The notes: generated by a model not told the origin, from the sequence alone. DNA of 64,000 nt from an uncultured Butyrivibrio sp. (GCA_945928575.1 CAMENP010000006.1:1-64000); one strand, 5' to 3'. Numbered from the stretch's first letter, positions 35,326-44,638 are shown. Made by a program: numbers and translations.

Positions 35326-36128
35326 TAAGCCTCTTCACCTCCGGCTTCTCCGCCTTCACCATACTGAGCTCTCTCTGCAGGTGCAAGGAATGATTTGAGT
35401 TTCTCTTCGATTACACGAGGATTCTCTCCGGCCTGTATTGACAACAGACCTTCTATTACAACTTCTTTGACTGTGACTTCTTCTGCATTATTAGCTTTTA
35501 ATTTGGTTGCAATAGGAATTGCCAGCCAGTTAGCTAACAATGAGCCGTAGAATGTAGTAATAAGAGCTGTACTCATATTAGGTCCTACGGTTGACACATC
35601 TTCAAGATGTTTAAGCATGTTGATAAGACCGATAAGGGTACCGATCATACCCCAGGCAGGACCCATCGCTGCAACTGTCTCCCAGAACGATGATACTTTC
35701 TTATGTCTGTCTTCTATGCATGTAAGTTCTGTTTCAAGAATTGCCCTGACCAGATCCGGTTCTGTACCGTCAACTATAAGGAAAATACCTTTTTTCATAA
35801 ATGCGTCATCCAGATCCGATGCCGCATCTTCCAACGCCAATAAGCCTTCCTTACGCGCTACGTTGGAAAGCTCAATTATCTTCTTAATGACTTCTGTCTG
35901 ATCATGCTTGGTCTGACGAAGTGCCATCTTTATTCCCTTAATTCCGTTAACGAAATCTCCGAGGCTGTTGGATACAAGTGTCGCGCCAAACGCACCACCG
36001 AATGTTATAAGCGCCGACTGTGCATGAAGGAAGTTCGTCAACGCCGCAAATCCATCATCACCTGTAACTATACCAAATATCATAAGGCCCAATCCTACGA
36101 CAAGACCGATTATTGTTGCAAAATCCAT
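35325..36128 (-). CDS. motA: Stator protein MotA
   Basis: A 267-residue, four-helix stator subunit that turns ion flow into torque through contact with FliG. The first two helices (about 1-55) are separated from the last two (about 150-205) by a cytosolic loop with the charged torque region. GPAWGMIGTLIGLINML and ALITTFYGSLLANWLAIPIA mark the helices lining the ion path. The TAGGTGG site precedes ATG. It is translationally coupled to motB. Confidence 0.95.
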   Translation of the reverse strand: MDFATIIGLVVGLGLMIFGIVTGDDGFAALTNFLHAQSALITFGGAFGATLVSNSLGDFVNGIKGIKMALRQTKHDQTEVIKKIIELSNVARKEGLLALEDAASDLDDAFMKKGIFLIVDGTEPDLVRAILETELTCIEDRHKKVSSFWETVAAMGPAWGMIGTLIGLINMLKHLEDVSTVGPNMSTALITTFYGSLLANWLAIPIATKLKANNAEEVTVKEVVIEGLLSIQAGENPRVIEEKLKSFLAPAERAQYGEGGEAGGEEA

Positions 36129-36142
36129 TTATATACCACCTA

Positions 36143-36343
36143 TTATCCTAATTTAAATAATTCGGCAAAAATCGCCTTCTTATATGATAATACTAAATTT
36201 TTCACTTCTTGTCTACTTTCTTTTACAATAAATTTGCGTCCTGTAGTAAGAGTGATAACTGTGTCAGGTGTTGAATCGACAACTTCTATTAAATCCGGAT
36301 TCAGCCCGAATACAGTTCCGTTAAGTCTGGTTAATTCAATCAT
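36143..36343 (-). CDS. flbD: FlbD/SwrD-family flagellar protein
   Basis: A 66-residue protein of the FlbD (SwrD) family. The start MIELTRLNG at 36343 is typical for the family and follows AGGAAAAGG; the longer frame to 36388 is not. The C-terminus is basic and helical. In B. subtilis SwrD, encoded directly after flgE, raises flagellar torque and swarming by boosting stator activity. Here it lies between flgE and motA, consistent with such a stator role. Confidence 0.9.
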   Translation of the reverse strand: MIELTRLNGTVFGLNPDLIEVVDSTPDTVITLTTGRKFIVKESRQEVKNLVLSYKKAIFAELFKLG

Positions 36344-36369
36344 GCCTTTTCCTTTAAAAGCGGCATGTC

Positions 36370-36393
36370 CTGCCCTGCTTAAAAGCAAGGCAG
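36370..36393 (-). promoter_or_regulatory. Intercistronic stem-loop downstream of flgE
   Basis: An 11-bp stem with one G-U pair and a two-base apparent loop (CTGCCTTGCTT paired with AAGCAGGGCAG on the minus strand) lies 16 bases after the flgE stop. No T-tract follows, so it is not a standard terminator; an RNA-processing or 3'-protecting element is more likely. Confidence 0.5.
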
Positions 36394-36409
36394 AAACGCC
36401 ATCTTATAA

Positions 36410-37723
36410 TTATCTCTTAAGATTAATGAGTTCCTCAAGGAGTGTATCTGAAACTGTGATAATTCTTGAGTTTGCCTGATATCCTCTCTGGGTTGTGATC
36501 ATGTCGGTAAACTCTGCAGCGAGGTCAACATTGGACATTTCAAGTACACCTGTTGCAAAATATCCTCCGTCAGCCGTGACATCCTGTCCTATTCCGTCAA
36601 ACTCTCCGGAGTTCATAGTTGCCTGGAAAAGGTTATCACCTATTTTCTCAAGTCCTGAAGGGTTAACAAAATTAGCGACTACGATCTGTGCTATAACTCT
36701 CTGATCTCCGTTATCATATGACGCTGAAATCTTACCGTCCTTGCCGATTGCGACTTCTGTCATAGTACCTACAGCTCTTCCGGCTCCGTTACCGTCTGCA
36801 TCACCTCTTGATGCTTCAAGTTTGGTCTCCGTACCACGGCATGTTACGCTTGAAAAATCAACCGTTATGTCCTGAGGAAGTGCATCGATTCCAAGTGCTG
36901 TTGCCTTGAAATTAATAATACCGTCCGTAGGTGTTGCAAGAGTACCGTCAGCTTCATTGAATGTAATTGACGTATTGGCATCGAGAAGATTATTCAGATC
37001 CGATTCCGAAAGATTCAATGTTCTTCCGTTACAGCTTACCGCCGATACACTCATTCCATACTCGTATTCACTGGTCTGTGTAATCTTGAGTGTTGCCTGA
37101 TATTTATATCCAAGATTATCATAAAATGATATGTTTACAGAACGTGAACCGCCGGCTGCCGAAAAACTCTCGTCCTCTTTGTTGATATTACCTGCCATGG
37201 TTGTCGCTGTTGTTGCCACAGGATCTGCGTATTGATTTTCAGGTGAATAAAGGTTAATTCTTGATACATTGTCAACCTGAATATTTCCATCCTGATCCGC
37301 AAGCCATCCCATTACCGCATAACCCTGTGAAGTTACCAACATTCCGTTGGTATCAAGCTGGAAATTACCGGCTTTGGTAAAGAAATTCGATCCATTGTTA
37401 TTTACTACGAAGAATGAATCTCCGTTGATCATAAGGTCAAACGGCTTGTTGGTTGTCTGATATCCACCGGTTTCGGTAATATTGGTGCTGATGGATGAAA
37501 TAGTTGAGCCAAGACCTATCTGCTTGGCATTGGTACCGCCTGCTCCGGTAGTTTCGTTAGGACCCGAAGCATTCTGTGTTGTCTGATACAATACATCGCT
37601 GAATGTTACAGACTGTGATTTATATCCTACTGTGTTAACGTTGGCAATGTTATTACCTATTACGTCCATTCTTGTCTGGTGTGACCTGAGTCCTGCTACA
37701 CCAGAGTAAAGTGATCTCATCAT
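36410..37723 (-). CDS. flgE: Flagellar hook protein FlgE
   Basis: The 437-residue hook subunit, exported by the flagellar system and polymerised into the universal joint. The N-terminal rod-like motif SLYSGVAGLRSHQTRMDVIG and NNIANVNTVGYK (about 4-37) and the C-terminal ANSRIITVSDTLLEELINL are the coiled-coil termini shared by axial proteins. The central D1/D2 domains are variable. AGGAGG precedes the first of two adjacent ATGs. The gene is flanked by two RNA stem-loops, at 37740-37759 and 36370-36393. Confidence 0.96.
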   Translation of the reverse strand: MMRSLYSGVAGLRSHQTRMDVIGNNIANVNTVGYKSQSVTFSDVLYQTTQNASGPNETTGAGGTNAKQIGLGSTISSISTNITETGGYQTTNKPFDLMINGDSFFVVNNNGSNFFTKAGNFQLDTNGMLVTSQGYAVMGWLADQDGNIQVDNVSRINLYSPENQYADPVATTATTMAGNINKEDESFSAAGGSRSVNISFYDNLGYKYQATLKITQTSEYEYGMSVSAVSCNGRTLNLSESDLNNLLDANTSITFNEADGTLATPTDGIINFKATALGIDALPQDITVDFSSVTCRGTETKLEASRGDADGNGAGRAVGTMTEVAIGKDGKISASYDNGDQRVIAQIVVANFVNPSGLEKIGDNLFQATMNSGEFDGIGQDVTADGGYFATGVLEMSNVDLAAEFTDMITTQRGYQANSRIITVSDTLLEELINLKR

Positions 37724-37739
37724 AATTAGTGACCTCCTG

Positions 37740-37759
37740 ACACCGGATTGTCCCGGTGT
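37740..37759 (-). promoter_or_regulatory. Stem-loop just upstream of the flgE ribosome site
   Basis: A perfect 7-bp stem (ACACCGG with CCGGTGT) and a 6-base loop lie immediately before the AGGAGG of flgE, in a 107-base gap that holds no gene. No T-tract is present. It may be a 5' stabiliser or a processing site for the flgE message. Confidence 0.45.
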
Positions 37760-37830
37760 TTATTAAAATCTGCCGTTTTCTTGCTGCTTCATCCGTCATT
37801 CAGAAGCAAAAGGTTTCCGTAAGGTCCAAC

Positions 37831-38229
37831 CTATACCAAAACGGCTCCGTCAATGTTCGTGAACACATTGTCACCTTCATTGCCCTGTTCCATTGCTGTT
37901 ATCACGGTATTCCTGCTCGTGTTGATTATGAATGCGTAATCATCCATAAGCACCAATGATTCCCTGATGCCTTTCTCGACACTGAGTTTAGCACCTCTCT
38001 CAAGCCTGTCAAGCTGTTCATTTGACAAATCAATGTTTCTGTCCGCCAGTCTTTGCATTGCATGTTTGGAAAACTTAAGGCCTTCCGTCTTTGCATCATC
38101 AAATTTCTGTTTGAGAATAGTATCAAACGACCGGACATTTTCTTTGTCTGTCTGCCTGACATTCCGGTTGTTAAGATATTGTCCCGTGATCTGCTCAATG
38201 GATGAAAATCTTGTGTTTTTGATATCCAT
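37831..38229 (-). CDS. Flagellar operon protein of the TIGR02530 type
   Basis: A 132-residue soluble protein encoded between flgD and flgE. Segments such as FSKHAMQRLADRNIDLSNEQ and LVLMDDYAFIINTSRNTVIT match the conserved 'flagellar operon protein' found at this place in many Firmicutes; the exact function is unknown. It may act as a hook-cap or hook chaperone factor, inferred only from position. The start has GAGGAAATAAG. Confidence 0.8.
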   Translation of the reverse strand: MDIKNTRFSSIEQITGQYLNNRNVRQTDKENVRSFDTILKQKFDDAKTEGLKFSKHAMQRLADRNIDLSNEQLDRLERGAKLSVEKGIRESLVLMDDYAFIINTSRNTVITAMEQGNEGDNVFTNIDGAVLV

Positions 38230-38264
38230 ATCTTATTTCCTCATCCATGCCGGTCTGAACGGTT

Positions 38265-38774
38265 TTATGCTTTCTTCTCACCGGCGCCGGCATCATTGCT
38301 GTCTGTTTTGCCATCGTCCTTATTGCCGTTTATGATTTCGTCATAATACTCATCATCAACTACAGCATAAAGCTTGTCAACCGAATATAAATTGTCATTG
38401 ATTGAAAAGTATAAGCCGTCTGACTTCTTTTCGATACACTGAACTTTGCCTGTAACATAATTGACTTCGCCGCTTGTGTTATCAGATGCAGCAATTATTA
38501 TTCTCTTTCCTACGAGTCCCGCTGCTTTCTGTTCATTGATCGTATCTGTGACATCCTGAAGCTGCTCTATCTGCGAAAATGATGCCATCTGCGTTACCCA
38601 TTCTGTGTTGGATGACGGTTCAAGCGGATCCTGATATTGCATTTCGGCCACAAGGATTTTTAAGAAAGCATCTTTATCAAGCGAATCGCTTCCCTTGGTA
38701 TCCTTATTGGTGCTTGTTCCGGATGTGTAATCAGCATATACTTTACCGTTAATTACCTGTGCTGATATTGCCAT
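38265..38774 (-). CDS. flgD: Hook-cap protein FlgD
   Basis: A 169-residue scaffold that caps the growing hook. The conserved N-terminal half has LDKDAFLKILVAEMQYQDPL and SSNTEWVTQMASFSQIEQL, hallmarks of FlgD. A short tudor-like beta region follows (about 85-145) with a charged tail, so it lacks the large Ig-like insert of enteric FlgD, as is usual in Firmicutes. AAAGGAGA precedes the start. It lies between fliK and the TIGR02530 gene. Confidence 0.94.
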   Translation of the reverse strand: MAISAQVINGKVYADYTSGTSTNKDTKGSDSLDKDAFLKILVAEMQYQDPLEPSSNTEWVTQMASFSQIEQLQDVTDTINEQKAAGLVGKRIIIAASDNTSGEVNYVTGKVQCIEKKSDGLYFSINDNLYSVDKLYAVVDDEYYDEIINGNKDDGKTDSNDAGAGEKKA

Positions 38775-38789
38775 TATTTGTCTCCTTTT

Positions 38790-40139
38790 CTATGCCGTAT
38801 AACTTACGCTGTTACCGTTAGCTTCCATTATCTGGCGTTCGGTATTTTCTGCCGCTGTTTCATCAGAAGCTAATTCTTCTTCTGTTCTGAATCTTCTTGA
38901 TGAATTATTTTTACCGTTACCCATATTCTGCGAGTCGCCGTTATTATCATAATTCATACTAAATTCATGACTTGCCACCGTTACTTCGACATTTTCAACT
39001 TTAAGTCCCTGGTTATTCATGCTCTCTTTGAGCTGTATAACCTGATTCTCAATTGCCGCTCTTACAGATTCATTCTGCGCCGTTATGGTAGCTGTTATGA
39101 TTCCGTTTCTGGTAGCCACATTGAGATTGATTTTTCCAAGGTGTTCAGGTGTAAGCTGTATCTCCATTGAAGTTGTATCAGGAGTTACATTAACTCTTAC
39201 CGCCTCAAGCATCTGCTCAACAATATCTGTCCGGCTTACGCTGAATGTTTCTCCGGCATCCGCCGCGATCACTTCATTCACACTCTGGTTAAGATTCTGC
39301 ACAATGTTCTGCGCAAACTCTTTTGCCGTTGTCTGATGTCCGTTGTCCTTATGGCTGTCGGCTTCATCGGAAGTCTGTGTCTCGGTTACATTCACGCCCT
39401 GTTGCGTTTTTTCATCATTTACGGTTTCTTCCCGGTGATTTTCAACAGTTACTTCAATCTCTTTGTCCTGTACCGGAACCTTTGTCTGCGATTCTGATAC
39501 AGACTCTGTCGGAATCTCAGTATTCCGGGTATCAGCTGTACTGTTCAGTGATTCTTCCAGGTTCTTAACCGCTTCTTTAAATTCTTCAGCCGGAATTCCG
39601 GTGTCCGATTCAACGGTCTGGACAATATCTGCAATTTCCTGCGTGAGTGTTCCGAGATTATCAGCAAGTGCTTCATCCGTAAGTATATTGGTAACATCTG
39701 TGTTGTTAACCTCTGCGACAAGCATTGCCGTATTCTGCGGTACTATCAAGTCAGCAACAGTCATTCCCAGAATTTCAAGCGCTGCATCAAGCTCTTCGTC
39801 TGTTATGTCTAATTCTTCTTTAACCGCTTCCCTGATATCATTGTATGCTTCCTGAATACGATTGTCGGATTCAGTTGTAACATCCTTTGAATTCTCGGTT
39901 TTGGTCCCGGAAGCAACCGGTTTTGATGTCTTGGAATCCGAAATCACTTTTGTGATATCATTATCCATGACCGGTTTGTATGCATCCGTTCCGGCATCAT
40001 TATTCTGATTACCGTCTGATACCGCAGACATAAGTGATGCAAAGCTTAATCCCTTTGTATCGGCTATAGAAGAAACATTACCTTTGAGCGTCATAAGATT
40101 AGAAACATCTGACACCGTGGAAATATTTCCTGTCGTCAT
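38790..40139 (-). CDS. fliK: Hook-length control protein FliK
   Basis: A 449-residue molecular ruler that measures the hook and flips FlhB specificity. The N-terminal 300 residues are low-complexity, rich in Thr/Glu/Asp/Val and probably extended, as a ruler needs. The C-terminal Flg_hook domain (about 315-405) is recognisable by MEIQLTPEHLGKINLNVATR and LKESMNNQGLKVENVEVTVA. AAGGAGG precedes the start. It lies between motE-like and flgD genes. Confidence 0.9.
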   Translation of the reverse strand: MTTGNISTVSDVSNLMTLKGNVSSIADTKGLSFASLMSAVSDGNQNNDAGTDAYKPVMDNDITKVISDSKTSKPVASGTKTENSKDVTTESDNRIQEAYNDIREAVKEELDITDEELDAALEILGMTVADLIVPQNTAMLVAEVNNTDVTNILTDEALADNLGTLTQEIADIVQTVESDTGIPAEEFKEAVKNLEESLNSTADTRNTEIPTESVSESQTKVPVQDKEIEVTVENHREETVNDEKTQQGVNVTETQTSDEADSHKDNGHQTTAKEFAQNIVQNLNQSVNEVIAADAGETFSVSRTDIVEQMLEAVRVNVTPDTTSMEIQLTPEHLGKINLNVATRNGIITATITAQNESVRAAIENQVIQLKESMNNQGLKVENVEVTVASHEFSMNYDNNGDSQNMGNGKNNSSRRFRTEEELASDETAAENTERQIMEANGNSVSYTA

Positions 40140-40190
40140 TTACTTTCCTCCTTTCCTGAAAAAAATATATATGAATATCGGCATAAACCG

Positions 40191-40979
40191 TTATTCACCG
40201 GTAGGATATATAAGTAATGTAAGTTTGGCTGCAAGTGTCGGATCCATGGCTGCAATGATATTGCCCGCATCCGCTTTCTTCATACATGAAAGAATCTTGG
40301 CAACTTTCTCAAGATCACCCGTCATTTCCTCGAAAACAGCCGCAGCCGCAGCCGGTTTCATAGAAGCATATTTATCGGCAAGATCCTGTATTTCCTGCTG
40401 AACCTGAAGCTGTTCAACAACCTGTCTGTATATCTCAGCTGCGTTATCAGGATCCATTTGTTCATACCATGTCTTATATTCTTGTATATCGGGTGCATTA
40501 TCTGTAAATACAACCTCGTTGTCGAATTTCTTTTTTAACTGTTCATAATTGCTTTGGTTTTCTTCGTAAGCCTTAAGTCTTGATAATTCCGCCTGCAGAT
40601 TTGAAATTGTCTCGGCGTTATCATCTGCATTACTCTTATATAACGAGATTTCATTTTCAAGTTCATTGATTCTGTCTATCGCATCCTGAAGCGTGCTGTA
40701 TGTATCTCCGCTTTGTGAACTCAGTTCTTCTCCGGCTGTTTTTGGGAGTATCTTATTAAGCACAGGTACATCTTTAAGCACCGGATACATTACCGAGCTT
40801 CCGAATCCACCTACATCCAGTTTGATAAGTAATGCAAAAATGGCAATCCATATAAGAACAATAAACAACGCAACTATGGACGTCATCATCTTGCCATTTT
40901 TCTTGCCGTCTTTTTCTTCTTCGTCTTCCAGGTCCATATCATTAACTAAATCTATATCTTCATTTTGATCCTTTGCCAT
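40191..40979 (-). CDS. MotE/YlxF-family flagellar protein
   Basis: A 262-residue single-pass membrane protein: an acidic cytosolic N-terminus (1-30), one helix (about 32-52), a coiled coil (about 95-160), and a C-terminal MgtE-N-like helical domain (about 175-262, MKPAAAAAVFEEMTGDLEKV and MDPTLAAKLTLLI). This is the YlxF/MotE layout. MotE in Rhizobia is a chaperone for a periplasmic motility protein; in Firmicutes the role is unknown. It lies between fliJ and fliK, as ylxF does in B. subtilis. Confidence 0.82.
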   Translation of the reverse strand: MAKDQNEDIDLVNDMDLEDEEEKDGKKNGKMMTSIVALFIVLIWIAIFALLIKLDVGGFGSSVMYPVLKDVPVLNKILPKTAGEELSSQSGDTYSTLQDAIDRINELENEISLYKSNADDNAETISNLQAELSRLKAYEENQSNYEQLKKKFDNEVVFTDNAPDIQEYKTWYEQMDPDNAAEIYRQVVEQLQVQQEIQDLADKYASMKPAAAAAVFEEMTGDLEKVAKILSCMKKADAGNIIAAMDPTLAAKLTLLIYPTGE

Positions 40980-40985
40980 AACTTA

Positions 40986-41432
40986 TCACCTCGCCTTAGT
41001 ACTGTATTGGTAGCTTACCAGTTCGTCTATCTCTTTCTTCTCCTGGTCGCTCAATTCATGGAGAAAATCTTCAAATGCATGTTCTCTGAGTTTCTCATGT
41101 GTTTTCCTGTCTTTCATTACATCATTAAGTCTTGCGCGCGCGATTTCAACATTCTTCTGCGCAACTCTTACTTCGACCATCTGGTCCTTAATCAGCTCTT
41201 TCTGAAAATCAATTGCTTTTCTGCCATTTAACAAATCAAATACGTTGATTTGTCCCTGCGCTTTGCTGCGGTAATCTTCTTCAAGCTCTTTTTTTCTGGC
41301 AAACATGGCATCAAGCTTATCCTTCTCTGTTCTGAGCTTAGCCATTGCTGTTGCAAATGACGATTTAGCCTGCTCTTCCATTTTATACTTAATATCCAGT
41401 ATATTCTGCATCCTGTAGGAGAACTTTGCCAT
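40986..41432 (-). CDS. fliJ: Flagellar export chaperone FliJ
   Basis: A 148-residue, almost entirely helical coiled-coil protein rich in Lys/Glu, starting MAKFSYRMQNILDIKYKMEE. FliJ is the central stalk of the FliH-FliI ATPase ring and passes substrates to FlhA. Sequence identity in this family is always low, so the call rests on coiled-coil character, size and position right after fliI, whose stop overlaps this start (TAATG). Confidence 0.88.
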   Translation of the reverse strand: MAKFSYRMQNILDIKYKMEEQAKSSFATAMAKLRTEKDKLDAMFARKKELEEDYRSKAQGQINVFDLLNGRKAIDFQKELIKDQMVEVRVAQKNVEIARARLNDVMKDRKTHEKLREHAFEDFLHELSDQEKKEIDELVSYQYSTKAR

Positions 41433-42787
41433 TAATTTTCATCGCCTTCCTGCGGTTCTTCAAATACCGCCTCAAGTGCTTCTATTTCTTCATCATAATC
41501 CATTTTCTCGTCAGTTGCCTGAATAAGAAAATCATTTACTTTGTCTATTTTACTTATTGCATAATCAATATTTTTATTGCTTCCAGCCTTATATGCACCG
41601 ATGTTTATCAAATCTTCGGATTCCGCATAAGTTGCCATAACGTTTTTGAGGCGTCCCGAAAGCTCTTTCTGCTTCTTATCAACAATCTGGCTCATACACC
41701 TTGATATACTTGCAAGTACATCTATTGCCGGATAGTGATTTTTCTGGGCTATCTTACGCGACAGGACTATGTGTCCGTCGAGAATGCTTCGTGCAGTATC
41801 CGTTACCGGTTCGTTAAAATCATCACCGTCCACCAAGACTGTATAAAGCCCTGTTATCGAGCCCTTTTCTGAATTTCCCGCGCGTTCCAGAAGCTTTGGC
41901 ATTTCGCTGTACATGCTTGGCGGATAACCTCTCGTAACCGGCGGCTCTCCGGACGCAAGTCCGATTTCACGCTGCGCCATTGAAAAACGTGTGAGTGAAT
42001 CCATCATAAGCAGGACATCTTTACCCTGATCCCTGAAATATTCAGCAATAGCTGTAGCTGTCTTGGCTGCTTTATTTCTGATAAGGGCCGGTTTATCGGA
42101 TGTGGCCACAACAACCACACTTCTTTTCATGCCCTCTTCGCCAAGGTCTCTTTCTATAAATTCACGGACTTCCCTGCCACGCTCGCCTATAAGTGCGATA
42201 ACATTGATATCAGCTTTGGTATTCCTTGCGAACATACCCATCAATGTACTTTTTCCAACACCGCTTCCCGCAAAAATACCGATTCTCTGGCCTTTACCTA
42301 TCGTGAGCAGGCCATCGACCGCTTTAACTCCGAGCGGAAGTATCGTATCAATTATTACTCTTTTTAACGGATCCGGCGGTGTGGCATCTACAGGATACTC
42401 CACATAATCGTCTATCGGCTCCGCATCAATCGGGTTTCCAAGTCCGTCAACGGTCTTGCCAAGCAGTTCGTCTCCGACTTTAACGCAAAGATGGCTGTTA
42501 GTGTTCTCAACAATGCATCCCGGCCCGATACCATCCACGGATTCAAAAGGCATCAGTATTATTCTTTTTTCCCTGAATCCGACTACTTCGGCATTTATAT
42601 ATCTGCCGTTTCCGTCCTTGGGAAGAATATGGCAGACATCATTAAGGCTCGCATCCGGACCTATCGATTCAATCGTAAGTCCTACAACCTTAGAGACCTT
42701 ACCCATCTTCTTGTAAAATGTTCTGTTTACCAAATTCAAATATTTACTGGTATCCAAACCGTACACCTCTGGTTTAATATATTTCAT
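41432..42787 (-). CDS. fliI: Flagellum-specific ATPase FliI
   Basis: A 451-residue ATPase related to F1-beta that energises unfolding and delivery of export substrates. The Walker A GIFAGSGVGKSTLMG (about 170-184), Walker B VLLMMDSLTRFSMAQRE and the GEPPVTRGYPPS loop are all intact. An N-terminal beta barrel and a C-terminal helical domain complete it. The ATG at 42787 overlaps the fliH stop (TGATG); a TTG one codon upstream is a less likely start. Confidence 0.96.
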   Translation of the reverse strand: MKYIKPEVYGLDTSKYLNLVNRTFYKKMGKVSKVVGLTIESIGPDASLNDVCHILPKDGNGRYINAEVVGFREKRIILMPFESVDGIGPGCIVENTNSHLCVKVGDELLGKTVDGLGNPIDAEPIDDYVEYPVDATPPDPLKRVIIDTILPLGVKAVDGLLTIGKGQRIGIFAGSGVGKSTLMGMFARNTKADINVIALIGERGREVREFIERDLGEEGMKRSVVVVATSDKPALIRNKAAKTATAIAEYFRDQGKDVLLMMDSLTRFSMAQREIGLASGEPPVTRGYPPSMYSEMPKLLERAGNSEKGSITGLYTVLVDGDDFNEPVTDTARSILDGHIVLSRKIAQKNHYPAIDVLASISRCMSQIVDKKQKELSGRLKNVMATYAESEDLINIGAYKAGSNKNIDYAISKIDKVNDFLIQATDEKMDYDEEIEALEAVFEEPQEGDEN

Positions 42788-43608
42788 CAATGCACACAGC
42801 TGAGAATTTTGATTTCATGTATGAGATTTTCAAGCTGGATATCAAGGCTGCAGTCAAATACGCCTGCGTCCGTCTCTATTACACATTGATTCTTCGATAA
42901 CTTGGAATCTTTGCATATCTCAATAGTGTAATCCGGTGATGCTGCACCGTATATCAGGTCTTTATTGCTTATAACATAATTATAATCGTTTTCAGATACC
43001 CTAATTGTAAATTCTTTGCTGAGTTCATTGTTGCGCATGACATTGTTTATAAGATGTAAAATAACATCTTTATTATCCTCGGCGAGAACTCCTGTTACTT
43101 TTGATACCACATCAAGAATTGTATCTGCAAGTTCGGGCTCAATCTGTGCTTTAAGATTATCATATTCAGACTGTAGAGCTGCTTTCTTATCATGGTATTC
43201 TTTCTCAAGTTGTGCAAGCTTTGCCTCGAGTTCGGTTTTGGCATCATTCTGTGCTTCTTCCATTCCCTTGGCATATCCATTGTCATATGCTTCTTTTCTG
43301 ATAGTCTCAGCCTGCTCATCTGCTTCCTTAATGATTCCGGATGCTTTTTCCCTTGCATCATCGAGCAGTTGCATTGCCCTGGCACTTTCTTCTTCAGTGG
43401 AATACGGTTCATCATCAACAAGCTGTTCAACCGTTGCCGCATCAAGCCCGCATATAAATCCGTCAGGATCAGGCGTTGCCGCTTTTGATGCATAATTAGC
43501 CGGTGCGCTCTTATCTGAAAGAATCTTCTCTATCAGTTTGTTGGAATCTATAACCAGTTTATCATCATTTTTGATAACGGCATTGCCATACTTAAAAAGA
43601 TTAGACAA
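42787..43608 (-). CDS. fliH: Flagellar export stator FliH
   Basis: A 273-residue regulator/stator of the FliI ATPase, related to F/V-type peripheral stalks. A long helical region with many Ala/Glu/Lys heptads (about 75-160) precedes a V-ATPase subunit E-like domain (about 165-273; LADTILDVVSKVTG). The start is a TTG at 43608 with an excellent GGAGGTGA site 8 bases upstream, located inside the end of fliG (8-base overlap). No ATG lies nearby in frame, so the TTG start is probably genuine. Confidence 0.9.
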   Translation of the reverse strand: MSNLFKYGNAVIKNDDKLVIDSNKLIEKILSDKSAPANYASKAATPDPDGFICGLDAATVEQLVDDEPYSTEEESARAMQLLDDAREKASGIIKEADEQAETIRKEAYDNGYAKGMEEAQNDAKTELEAKLAQLEKEYHDKKAALQSEYDNLKAQIEPELADTILDVVSKVTGVLAEDNKDVILHLINNVMRNNELSKEFTIRVSENDYNYVISNKDLIYGAASPDYTIEICKDSKLSKNQCVIETDAGVFDCSLDIQLENLIHEIKILSCVH

Positions 43609-44614
43609 TTATCTCGTCACCTCCGCCTCTTGATATAACTATCTCGGCAGAATCTTCGAGTTTACGTACTATATTGACAATCTTCTGCTGTGCTTCCTCA
43701 ACATCCTTAAGTCGTACAGGTCCCATAAATTCCATATCTTCCTGTATCATTGCAGCAAGACGCTTTGAAAGGTTATTGAAAATAACTGTTTTAACCTCAT
43801 CATTAGCGCTCTTAAGAGCAACTGCAAGGTCATTATTATCAACATCTCTGAGTACACGCTGTATAGCTCTGTCATCAAGTGATATGATATCTTCAAATAC
43901 GAACATCTTACGTCTGATCTCATCTGCAAGTTCAGGCTCTTCGATTTCAAGTGTTTCAAGAATATGTCTCTCTGTTCCACGGTCAACCGAATTAAGTATC
44001 TCAACGATTGCATCCGTACCGCCGATAATCGTGTAATCCTGATTAACAAGCGATGCAAGTTTACGTTCGAGTACACCTTCGACCTCTTTAATAACGTCAG
44101 GCGATGTTCTGTCCATCATAGCTATTCTCTTGGCAACATCCGCCTGTTTTTCCGGCGGAAGTGATGAAATGACCTGTGCCGCCTGTCCGGCCGGCAGATA
44201 TGATAAAATAAGTGCTATTGTCTGTGGGTGTTCATCCTGTATAAAGTTAAGCAGCTGGCCAGGATCTGTCTTTCTGACAAATTCAAACGGACGAACCTGA
44301 AGGCTTGCCGTAAGCTTACTGATAACATCTTTGGCTTTGTCCTGTCCAAGTGCTTTTTCAAGAAGCTCTTTGGCATATGTAATACCGCCTTCTGCAATGT
44401 ATTGCTGTGCAAGACATACCTCGTAAAATTCCGAAAGAACTTCTTCTTTGGTCTGAGGCGATACACTTCCTGTATTGGCAATTTCAAGTGTAAGCTGTTC
44501 TATTTCATCTTCGCGCAGGTGTTTGAATATCTTGGCCGATTTCTCAGGGCCGAGAGCAATCAGCAGAATTGCGCTTTTCTGGACTCCGTCGAGCCCGCTC
44601 TTAGACTTTGCCAT
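43601..44614 (-). CDS. fliG: Flagellar motor switch protein FliG
   Basis: A 337-residue C-ring protein that takes torque from MotA. The N-terminal FliF-binding domain (GVQKSAILLIALGPEKSAKI, near 10-29), the middle armadillo domain with the EHPQTIALILSYLP segment (about 125-140), and the C-terminal charged torque helix region (ISLDDRAIQRVLRDVDNNDL, about 245-264) are all clear. AGGAGGAA precedes the start. It is placed between fliF and fliH. Confidence 0.96.
   Translation of the reverse strand: MAKSKSGLDGVQKSAILLIALGPEKSAKIFKHLREDEIEQLTLEIANTGSVSPQTKEEVLSEFYEVCLAQQYIAEGGITYAKELLEKALGQDKAKDVISKLTASLQVRPFEFVRKTDPGQLLNFIQDEHPQTIALILSYLPAGQAAQVISSLPPEKQADVAKRIAMMDRTSPDVIKEVEGVLERKLASLVNQDYTIIGGTDAIVEILNSVDRGTERHILETLEIEEPELADEIRRKMFVFEDIISLDDRAIQRVLRDVDNNDLAVALKSANDEVKTVIFNNLSKRLAAMIQEDMEFMGPVRLKDVEEAQQKIVNIVRKLEDSAEIVISRGGGDEIIV
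43617..43624 (-). promoter_or_regulatory. Ribosome binding site that decides the fliH TTG start
   Basis: Minus-strand GGAGGTGA lies 8 bases before TTG (43608-43606) and inside the 3' end of fliG. It is among the best ribosome sites in the window, and it compensates for a weak start codon. Confidence 0.7.
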
Positions 44615-44638
44615 ATAACATTCCTCCTAAGTTCCGAT

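Noticed and set aside
36370..36393. Possible transcription terminator after flgE
   Set aside because: The stem is strong but no T-run follows, and the operon clearly continues into flbD and motA.
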